A stretch of 64,000 nucleotides of DNA, taken from Bog-113 sp963752695 (lineage in GTDB: Bacteria > Acidobacteriota > Terriglobia > Bryobacterales > Bryobacteraceae). The position numbers and the translations under genes are program-made. Where the stretch lies: positions 372,001 through 436,000 of the forward strand of contig CAVVZB010000002.1 in NCBI GenBank assembly GCA_963752695.1, in the 5' to 3' direction. Shown here in pieces: positions 16,849 to 24,468 of the stretch (positions are counted from its first letter, which is position 1; each line of letters begins with the position of its first letter). Below the pieces are notes generated by a model. The model was not told the origin of the DNA. It saw nothing but the letters and a program-made list of their open reading frames with translations, and did no database searches.

Positions 16849-18783
16849 TTATTGAGCAAGCGGGCGAGGATGAAATTCACCGCCCTTTACGAGAGCGCCG
16901 AGGATTTCACCGATTCTCGCCGGGCAAGCGCGCCCTTTCCGCGGAGTCAGGTTATCGTGCTCGGATTCGATCATGGGCAGCGGTTCCTTAGGGCCGGGAA
17001 TTTGATTTAGAGCCGTCCAAACGCCGGCCGGGGGCGAGATGGTGTCGATGAAACCCATGCCAGCCATGACCGGGGCCTGAATATGTGAAGCGAAGTTGAC
17101 CGGATCGAAATAGAGCGCGGTCTTCATGGCGTCGGGACTATCGGATGGCCAGTTCGGATATCCCGCCTTGCGCCCATGGAGATCGCCATTGGTGTCAGAG
17201 CCGGCAGGTACGCAAACCAGCACAGCGGTTATCTTTTCCGGCCGGAGTCCCGCGAGCACCAGGCTTTGCTGGCCGCCCATACTTCCACCAGTCAGAACGA
17301 TGGTCTTGCCATCCCAATCCGGCCGCGTTAACAGGTAATCCAGAACCCGCGAGTCACGCAGATACATATTCAGGAAATAAGATTTCTCACGGTCGGTGTT
17401 GCCGACAGTTTGATAGTTCCGAGGAACGCCCCCCGACGGATCGGACGGTAACTTATCGTGCGAATCGACATTCAGGAACAGCCAGCCTTGCGCTGCGCGT
17501 TCAGCGGCCGCGTGCGCGTTCAATGCATAAACACCTGCGTACTGCAGCTGAATCAGCGCGGGAAATTTTCCCTCGTGGGCAGGCTTCGCGATGTAGCCTT
17601 GGGATTTCGATCCGAGCGCTTCGAGAACAAACATGTTCAGATCGACGCCAGGCACATCGACCGGAACCGGGGTGAGGGCGGCGTTGATCGGGAGCGCACT
17701 CTGGGCTTTCAATTTGCTATTCCAGAATGCGTCGAAGTCAGAGGGGCGGGGCACGGAGAGCCCGATGCTCGCCGGTGCGACAGCAGCGCCAGCGGCGTAG
17801 AGTCCGTTGTCGCGCCCAGTGTTGCCACCGAGATAACCGGACCCAGTTGCTGGAGGCGCGAAAGGTTCAACGGCGACATAGAGCATCTCCGGCTGGTCGG
17901 CAACGATTTCGATCCTGTCTTTACCCGGCGAGAGATCGAGCTTTCCTTCTTTCAGCGGGACGGCGTTGTTCCTGCGAATGGTCCATTTGAATGAATAAGC
18001 AGGAGTGACCGGGCCCGGGGTGACTGTCCAGCCCACTGTGTCGCCGACCCTGTAAATGCCATCGGCGTGATAGGGAGCGAATTGCAACTGCTCGGAAATG
18101 GGGGCTCTTTGTGCGATCGCGCCTGGACCCGCTGCTTCTGTGAGCCGAACGGAAAGTCCCTGCAGCGGGCGATCATCGGCATCGAGAAATCGCGCACAAA
18201 AATCCGTGGCTCCGCCCCCATTGATCACCGCGGCGCGCAGAACGTTTGGGCCCTTTTTCAGCGTGAGGCGTTTGGAAACGGCATCATCGATAACGGTTTG
18301 GCGGTCCCCGTAGAGGGCTGCGACCTGCTTTCCGTTCACCCACCAGACGGATGCTGAGTTGGAGCCCACCGCAAGGCGAACCCCGGACATCTCGCGAGGA
18401 GAATCAACAACCGTGACAGCCCAGAACAGCACGTTCGACGTGGGCTTTTCCAAGGCGTGGGCGAAATGATAGAGATTCACGTTGTAGAGCTTGGTATCTG
18501 CCGCGTGCCAAGTGAGTTGCGCACCGTCGACGGTAGTTTTCTCGCCGTCGCGCGGAATGACTGTCAGTTGATCGGGAAAATACTGCTTTCTTACGGCGGC
18601 TTGCACGGCATTGTCCGTGAGCCCGTTACTCGGGATGGGCTCAAGGAGGAGCCAGCGTTGGATAAACCCGTCCGCGGCAGTCAGGGTCTGCGGCGTTGCC
18701 GGAGGAGTGAGTGTGACTGGCGCGACCTGTGCGGTGGCAGCGCAGACCGCGAGAGCAGCGATCAGAGTGGGGTGTAGGTTCAT
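16849..18783 (-). CDS. Secreted CE7-like acetyl xylan esterase / cephalosporin-C deacetylase
   Basis: About 644 residues from the ATG at 18783, which gives a clear signal peptide (MNLHPTLIAALAVCAATAQ). The N-terminal half is beta-rich and probably carbohydrate-binding (galactose-binding-like, about 40-220). The C-terminal half is an alpha/beta hydrolase with nucleophile Ser in LTGGSMGGQQS, an Asp in FIDTISPP and His in ESEHDN. The preceding RVLDYLLTRPDWDG is a CE7 family signature. It probably deacetylates oligosaccharides. It overlaps the upstream GH43 stop by four bases. Confidence 0.87.
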   Translation of the reverse strand: MNLHPTLIAALAVCAATAQVAPVTLTPPATPQTLTAADGFIQRWLLLEPIPSNGLTDNAVQAAVRKQYFPDQLTVIPRDGEKTTVDGAQLTWHAADTKLYNVNLYHFAHALEKPTSNVLFWAVTVVDSPREMSGVRLAVGSNSASVWWVNGKQVAALYGDRQTVIDDAVSKRLTLKKGPNVLRAAVINGGGATDFCARFLDADDRPLQGLSVRLTEAAGPGAIAQRAPISEQLQFAPYHADGIYRVGDTVGWTVTPGPVTPAYSFKWTIRRNNAVPLKEGKLDLSPGKDRIEIVADQPEMLYVAVEPFAPPATGSGYLGGNTGRDNGLYAAGAAVAPASIGLSVPRPSDFDAFWNSKLKAQSALPINAALTPVPVDVPGVDLNMFVLEALGSKSQGYIAKPAHEGKFPALIQLQYAGVYALNAHAAAERAAQGWLFLNVDSHDKLPSDPSGGVPRNYQTVGNTDREKSYFLNMYLRDSRVLDYLLTRPDWDGKTIVLTGGSMGGQQSLVLAGLRPEKITAVLVCVPAGSDTNGDLHGRKAGYPNWPSDSPDAMKTALYFDPVNFASHIQAPVMAGMGFIDTISPPAGVWTALNQIPGPKEPLPMIESEHDNLTPRKGRACPARIGEILGALVKGGEFHPRPLAQ

Positions 18784-20219
18784 GGCGTTTTCAGCACCCA
18801 ACGCTGCTTATCGCTATTGGGATCGAACTTTGAAAGGGTGGCGAAACTGCTGCCTATGGCGGACAGAGCGAGCGGTTGCCTGGATTTTGGCATGATCCGC
18901 CAGTCGCCACCCGGCAGCTGTTCAATGCGCCAGAGTTGTTCGGGCGCGCCGGTGAAAGCGGGGAGGACGGTCAACTCGTCATCCCTGCCAACGGCGAGGG
19001 CGCGAACCGTACCCGCGACGGTAATTTTAAAATACGGAGATCCGGGATATCCACCCGCGTTGGGCGCCGGTTCGATGGCCCATTTTTGCTGGGCCTGGGA
19101 CATGTAATTGGCCATGCGGACGTCGATTGTGCCGGGGGGCCAAGCAGCTGAAACCTGGGCGACATCCTGATCGGGAATGGGTGAGCCCGATCCCGCGAAC
19201 ATACCGGGGCCTCCAGGAGCCGCGCGCCGCACCGGTCTGCCTCCAACCTGGATGCCCTCGACGGCGAGTTCAAGGTCAGTTCCCGTGCGTTCGGACTCGA
19301 TCCGGTACGCGCCTGGGCGCAAATTTTCGCCGGCCACAGGCCAGCCATCTCGCCACAACAGCGGGCGGATATCAAGCACGCTAGCGCCGCCGCGATCCAG
19401 ATCGGCTTCGTAGTGCAGGGAGAACTTTTGCACTCCGTCGCCGAGATCGAGTAGCCCAAAGTGACCGGGTCCAATTGCGCGTCCACTGGTTCCGGCGAAC
19501 AGTTTCCCCCCGCCCTGGATCATGTTGACTCCCATGTTGTCCAAATACGGGCCGGTGATCTTGCGGGCGCGGCCCATGCGGATGTTGTAGCCGGAATCGG
19601 AGCCACGGCAGCAGCTTCCGTGAGTGGCGAGTAGGTAATACCAGCCATCGTGAAACATCATGTCGGAGGCTTCGCAGTTGATCGCTAGATCGCGCGGCGC
19701 ATCATCCGGATGTAGGCGTTTGCCGGTCTTTGGGTCAAGCTCGACCAGCCGAATGTAGCCAAAGTATGAGCCGTAGACTAGCCACAGCCGGCCGTCGTTG
19801 GGATCCAGGAAAACGCCGGGATCGATGGCATTGGAGTCTTCCACTCCATCCGAGGACGCGACCACGCCGCCTTCTTCCCATTTATAATCTGGGCTTTGCG
19901 GGTCTAGAGTTTTGCTCCACATCATATTCACCGCAGCCTTGGGCTGTGCGCCGATATTGGCGGCAATGTACAGGTAATACCGGTCACCGATATGGATGAC
20001 GTCCGGGGCTAAGCCGCGGCGGGGAAGCGCAGTACCGCGACGCCAGTTCCATCCGTCATCGGAGACCAGGGAAGTGCCGCCTGTGCCGTAGGTGTAATAT
20101 TTTCCGTTGCACTGCACGATGGTGGAAGGGTCGTGAATCCCGATTTGCCCATCGAGGGCCAGGGCGATCGATGTGATCGATCCGAGAGCGAGACTAATTG
20201 CCAAAAGGATGAGTTTCAC
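18780..20219 (-). CDS. Secreted GH43 arabinanase-like glycosidase with ricin-type lectin region
   Basis: 479 residues with a signal peptide (ILLAISLALGSITSIALA). The five-bladed propeller carries the GH43 acidic triad: D30 in IHDPST, D133 in AIDPGVF and E183 in NCEASDM. The pattern DGQIGIHDPSTIV is close to arabinan endo-1,5-alpha-arabinosidases. The last 150 residues contain QxW-type repeats (AQQKWAIEP, PEQLWRIEQ, DKQRWVL), consistent with a ricin-like carbohydrate-binding domain. It is the first gene of the three-gene polysaccharide operon. Confidence 0.9.
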   Translation of the reverse strand: MKLILLAISLALGSITSIALALDGQIGIHDPSTIVQCNGKYYTYGTGGTSLVSDDGWNWRRGTALPRRGLAPDVIHIGDRYYLYIAANIGAQPKAAVNMMWSKTLDPQSPDYKWEEGGVVASSDGVEDSNAIDPGVFLDPNDGRLWLVYGSYFGYIRLVELDPKTGKRLHPDDAPRDLAINCEASDMMFHDGWYYLLATHGSCCRGSDSGYNIRMGRARKITGPYLDNMGVNMIQGGGKLFAGTSGRAIGPGHFGLLDLGDGVQKFSLHYEADLDRGGASVLDIRPLLWRDGWPVAGENLRPGAYRIESERTGTDLELAVEGIQVGGRPVRRAAPGGPGMFAGSGSPIPDQDVAQVSAAWPPGTIDVRMANYMSQAQQKWAIEPAPNAGGYPGSPYFKITVAGTVRALAVGRDDELTVLPAFTGAPEQLWRIEQLPGGDWRIMPKSRQPLALSAIGSSFATLSKFDPNSDKQRWVLKTP

Positions 20220-20737
20220 GGTTGAGCATTTCCAGATTTGCGCGAGTGTTGTGGATCTTTGAGAATGTATCAGACCGGGGAGGCAGATCTGCGGCGCTAA
20301 CCGGCGGTGGATATCAGCGGTAAGCTTCTGAACGACCCATATCGCCCGTGCAGGGGCGACATATCCCTCCCGCCCAAGGTGGCGTCATGCAGGTGCCCTC
20401 GAAAGCGCGCTTGGCGGTGGGACGATCCAGACGCCGCACGTGCGGCTTGGCTTGGCCGCTGTAGCGAGCATTGTTCTTGATCTTAGCCCGCAGTCTCGCC
20501 GCCCCAATCAACGGCTCCACACCCTTTCTCGTCTGTCCGGCGACGTTCTCAACCTTGGCTTGGCGCTTGCGTTCTATACATGTCTTCGGAGCGCGGACAA
20601 CATGCTGGAGCCTCTGGCCCCGCCAAACGTCCGGCGTGCTCCAATAAACCCTGGCCTTGTTACGTGGCCTTACGTCTGGCCCCCCTAAACTTCCTACGAT
20701 TCCCAGCCGATGTACCTCACGAGGAGAACTGTTCGTA
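20220..20737. other. Intergenic stretch with no convincing gene
   Basis: 518 bases between two divergently read genes. A minus-strand frame (20314-20922) and plus-strand frames are open, but they have arginine-rich, low-complexity composition, overlap the sensor gene and show no family motif. The stretch should carry the promoters of both the GH43 operon and the sensor. I see no clear -35/-10 pair, inverted repeat or insertion-sequence end. It could be remnant DNA of a lost gene. Confidence 0.45.
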
Positions 20738-23704
20738 ATGCGGTCCCTGAGGGGTTTGCTGATGCTCGAGAAGTGGATCACCGCTCTAGCGTCGCTTTTC
20801 CTGTGCGCGCTCCCGGTGCATGCGCTCGATCCCTCCAAGCTTTTCGGCCAATACGTTCTAAGGTCCTGGTCCCTGCAAAACGGCTTGCCGCAAAAATCCG
20901 TGATGGCCGTCGCCCAAACCACCGATGGTTATATTTGGCTGGGCACCGAGGAGGGACTGGTCCGTTTTGACGGCTTGTCCTTCCGTACTTTCGACGAACA
21001 AAATTCACCAGGTTTACCCGATCGTCTGGTGCGCAGTCTGGCCGCCAGCCGTGACGGAAGTCTCTGGATCGGTACCCGCAGCGGCTTAGTTCATTACAGG
21101 AATGGGGTTTTTTCCAACCTTGCTAAACAGTCCGGGTTTCTCGAGGATATCTACGACCTTTGTGAAAGCCGCGACGGGAGCATCTGGTTCAGCAGCGATC
21201 ACGGACTGTACCGCTTCAAGAACGCAGCCTCCACGGTCTACACGACGCGCGACGGCTTGCCGGACAATCGCATCACCGCCATTGCCCAGGGCGCCGATGG
21301 CTCGGTTTGGGTGGGCACTCGGGCCGGTCTGGTGCGTTTCGCCGGTCAACGCTTCACCACTTTCATCCGGGAGCGCGAGACTCTGGGCAATTCCATCAAC
21401 GCACTCACTTTGGGTGCGCATGGGGTTGTTTGGATCGGAACCACCGGAGGCGAAATCGATCGTTGGAGTGATGGCCGGATCACCCCATGGTGGCGTGACC
21501 CGCGGCGCCACGCCAAGGTCGAAGGACTCCGGGAAGACCGTGATGGCACCCTCTGGGTCGCATTCCAACACACCGGGCTCGCCCGATTGCGCGGTCACCG
21601 TTTGGAGTTATTTACGAAGGAAGAAGGATTACCAAGCAACGATCCCGACTGGATTTTTGAGGACCAGACGCAACAGATCTGGATTGGATGGGCCGATGCT
21701 GGTTTGTCCGCCTTGCACGATGGTAAGTTCACCTCCTTTGGTACACGTGAAGGACTGTCGTCAGATCGCACGTCGAGCGTGATGCAGTCGGATGATGGAT
21801 CCCTTTGGGTAGGCACCGAGGACGGAGGTCTTAATCGCATACGTGATGGACGCGTGGACACTTATTCCGACCGCAACCGCCTAAGCGGCAGAGATCTGGT
21901 CTCGGTTCTGCAAACCGGCGATGGGGTGATTTGGGCGGGTTCCGATCACGGGTTTCTCAATCGCTGGAGCAAGGGTAGAGTCTCGGTATACGGCAAACAG
22001 CAGAGCGCGCCGCCTCGTATTTCCGCGCTGCTGCAGGATCGAGAAGGGGTTTTGTGGGTGGCATTCGAGGAGCACGACGGACTCGCCCGCTTTGTGAATG
22101 GCAAGTTCGAGCACATCGCCTTAAAGGGCCGGCCGAGAGCTCTGGCGCAAGCTCCCGACGGTGCGCTCTGGATCGCCGCTTACAACGGAGGTGTCTTCCG
22201 CTGCTCCCGCGGCGCCATAACGAATTTCACCGAAGCCGAAGGGCTGTCGAGTAACAAAGCAATCAGCCTCTACGTCGATCGTGCGGGAATTGTCTGGGCG
22301 GGGACAGCGCAGGCGGGCCTAAATCGCATTGAACATGAGAGAATCACCCGCTATTCGGTACGGGACGGCTTATTCGACAGCACTGTCGGAGCGATTCTCG
22401 AGGACGGCCTCGGACAGTTATGGCTTACCAGTACCCGTGGCATTGCCCGGGTAGACAAGCAGGAACTGAATGCTTTCGCAGAGCACCAGATCGACTCGGT
22501 ACACGCCGTTTCTTATGGCGTTGCCGACGGGCTCCGATCCGCCGAGTGCAGTATCACGGCGCAACCTGCGGCATGGAAAGCAACGAACGGGACCCTCTGG
22601 TTTGCGACAACCGGAGGGCTCGCCTCCATAGATGCGACTGCGCTTCGAGTCGCCGATCTCCCGCCCCATGTCAATCTCGATGGCATTTTTTATGGCGGCC
22701 AACTCATTGAACCGAAAACATCGGAACTCAGCTCCGGTTCCGGCCGTTTAGAATTCAACTTTACCGCTCCGGCTTTCCGGTTCGCGGACCGCGTACGCGT
22801 GCGCTATCGCCTGGACGGCTACGATACAAATTGGATCGAAGCTAATGCTCGGAGAACCGCTACCTATACCAACTTAGCCCCTCAGGACTACACGTTTCGA
22901 GTGGAGGCCGCGAGCTCCAGCGGGGTATGGGATTCCAACGAGGCGGTCTATCGATTCCGGCTTCTGCCTGAGTTCTATCAAACTGTTTGGTTTCGACTTC
23001 TGGCCGTGATGCTGTTCGGCTCCGCGGCGTGGGCCGTGTATCTCGCCCGCGTTCGTTATCTTGTCGAGCAAAATCGCGAGTTGGAGGACAAAGTTCAATC
23101 CCGGACAGCCGACCTTCAGCGTGCTGTTGAAGCAGCGGAACTGGCCCGCGAGCTTCTGCGCGAGCAGGCCACACGGGACACGCTCACCGGACTATGGAAT
23201 CGGCGCGCCATTTTCGACATTCTCGAAAACGAGCTCGCCAACTGCCGGCAACACGCTGCCCAGCTGGCGGTGTTGATGATCGACCTCGACCATTTCAAAT
23301 CGATAAACGATCGTCTCGGCCACTTAGCTGGCGATCAGGTCTTGCAACAAGCGGCCGTTCGGCTAGTCCGCGGCGTTCGTGAACGCGAAGCAGTCGGTCG
23401 ATATGGAGGCGAAGAGATTATGATCGTCCTGCCCAACTGTCCGCTTGATAGTGCAGTTAAGCGCGCCGACGAACTACGCGCGACGCTCGAATACCCTTCG
23501 ATGACTACTGATGCTGGAGCAATCCGGGTAACTTGCAGCATTGGAGCCTCTGGCATGGGTCCGGGATGCTCGGCTCGCGACCTGATGGGTGCCGCGGATA
23601 TCGCTCTTTACGAAGCCAAAGCAGCCGGACGCAACTGCGTGCGGGCGCGCCCCCCGGCGATCGAACCGGCCGTCGAATCGGAACTCACTCTGGCCCGAAA
23701 TTGA
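20738..23704 (+). CDS. Reg_prop/Y_Y_Y periplasmic sensor with GGDEF diguanylate cyclase domain
   Basis: About 988 residues. A signal peptide (LEKWITALASLFLCALPVHA) is followed by a two-component-regulator propeller domain of about 14 repeats, each with a motif such as DGSLWIGTRSGLVHY, then a Y_Y_Y domain (about 700-790). One membrane span (VWFRLLAVMLFGSAAWAVYLA), a coiled-coil linker and a C-terminal GGDEF domain with GGEEI follow. The active-site motif is intact, so c-di-GMP synthesis is likely. The inhibitory site looks changed: RERE stands where RxxD is expected. The start at 20738 has GAGGAG 11 bases upstream; an ATG at 20762 is possible. It probably responds to a polysaccharide breakdown product. 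Confidence 0.92.
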   Translation: MRSLRGLLMLEKWITALASLFLCALPVHALDPSKLFGQYVLRSWSLQNGLPQKSVMAVAQTTDGYIWLGTEEGLVRFDGLSFRTFDEQNSPGLPDRLVRSLAASRDGSLWIGTRSGLVHYRNGVFSNLAKQSGFLEDIYDLCESRDGSIWFSSDHGLYRFKNAASTVYTTRDGLPDNRITAIAQGADGSVWVGTRAGLVRFAGQRFTTFIRERETLGNSINALTLGAHGVVWIGTTGGEIDRWSDGRITPWWRDPRRHAKVEGLREDRDGTLWVAFQHTGLARLRGHRLELFTKEEGLPSNDPDWIFEDQTQQIWIGWADAGLSALHDGKFTSFGTREGLSSDRTSSVMQSDDGSLWVGTEDGGLNRIRDGRVDTYSDRNRLSGRDLVSVLQTGDGVIWAGSDHGFLNRWSKGRVSVYGKQQSAPPRISALLQDREGVLWVAFEEHDGLARFVNGKFEHIALKGRPRALAQAPDGALWIAAYNGGVFRCSRGAITNFTEAEGLSSNKAISLYVDRAGIVWAGTAQAGLNRIEHERITRYSVRDGLFDSTVGAILEDGLGQLWLTSTRGIARVDKQELNAFAEHQIDSVHAVSYGVADGLRSAECSITAQPAAWKATNGTLWFATTGGLASIDATALRVADLPPHVNLDGIFYGGQLIEPKTSELSSGSGRLEFNFTAPAFRFADRVRVRYRLDGYDTNWIEANARRTATYTNLAPQDYTFRVEAASSSGVWDSNEAVYRFRLLPEFYQTVWFRLLAVMLFGSAAWAVYLARVRYLVEQNRELEDKVQSRTADLQRAVEAAELARELLREQATRDTLTGLWNRRAIFDILENELANCRQHAAQLAVLMIDLDHFKSINDRLGHLAGDQVLQQAAVRLVRGVREREAVGRYGGEEIMIVLPNCPLDSAVKRADELRATLEYPSMTTDAGAIRVTCSIGASGMGPGCSARDLMGAADIALYEAKAAGRNCVRARPPAIEPAVESELTLARN

Positions 23705-23751
23705 CGGAACGTCGTTGCGGCTCGGCACAGATATCGCCTGCAAATCGGTGA

Positions 23752-24468
23752 TCAGCGGCTCAAGCGGCGAAAGTATTCAGCCACCGCGTCGGCGTACCCG
23801 GGCGGCGTATTCTGAGGCGCTGGCGTGCGAACGCTGCCATGAGCATCGTCCAGCTTTCTACGCAGGATTAGCTCTGCCTCTTCGGCATCGGCCAGAATCT
23901 GCTGCTCGAGCTTCGCCAACTTCTCCGGATCGGGTTGGAAACGCCGAGGGTCCAGGTGCTGCAGATCCCGCAGTAAACCTTGCATATCCTTCGCCGTGGC
24001 CGGGTCTGACCGGACCGATTGCTCCAAGCGTCCCAACTCCCGCACTGCCTGCTCGTATTCCCGCTGCGCAGTGGCTGCATCCGGGGGGCGTCGGTTTCCC
24101 ATGTTCATTGCATCCCAACTTCCGCTTGCGGCTGGACCCACCGGGCCGAACCCGCCCTGAGATGATTCACCCGCGCGATTACCGCCTTGCCCCTGGGATC
24201 CCTGCTGTCCGGACTGTCCGCGTGTTTGTCCCGGTTGCTGCCCGCCTTTCTGGCCTCCAGGCTGGCCAGACTGGGCCGATTGCCGCCCGTCACCCGGCTG
24301 CTGACCTTGCCCCGGTTTGCCCTGTTGTCCCGCCTCGGACTGGCCAGAATTCTTCCCCTGTTCCCCGGCCTTTTCGCCTGCCATCGCATGCAGGTCTTTA
24401 CTCAACTTTTCGGCCCGCGCGAGCGCCTGCTGCATTGCCTCCGTCACTCGTGCCGGTTTTGCTGCCAC
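23752..24468 (-). CDS. C-terminal part of a DUF4175-type protein (separate frame)
   Basis: 238 residues from a GTG at 24468, with no signal peptide. A Gly/Gln-rich linker (about 35-105) is followed by a helical domain, EYEQAVRELGRLEQSVRSD, and PGYADAVAEYFRRLSR at the end. That is the normal C-terminus of long DUF4175 proteins. The frame overlaps the preceding one by 71 bases and continues its helical pattern. It is therefore either a translationally coupled second chain or, more likely, the end of the preceding gene displaced by one extra base. Confidence 0.7.
   Translation of the reverse strand: MAAKPARVTEAMQQALARAEKLSKDLHAMAGEKAGEQGKNSGQSEAGQQGKPGQGQQPGDGRQSAQSGQPGGQKGGQQPGQTRGQSGQQGSQGQGGNRAGESSQGGFGPVGPAASGSWDAMNMGNRRPPDAATAQREYEQAVRELGRLEQSVRSDPATAKDMQGLLRDLQHLDPRRFQPDPEKLAKLEQQILADAEEAELILRRKLDDAHGSVRTPAPQNTPPGYADAVAEYFRRLSR

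Noticed and set aside
20314..20922. 202-residue minus-strand frame
   Set aside because: It overlaps the sensor gene, is rich in Arg and Lys without domain motifs, and lacks a ribosome-binding site.
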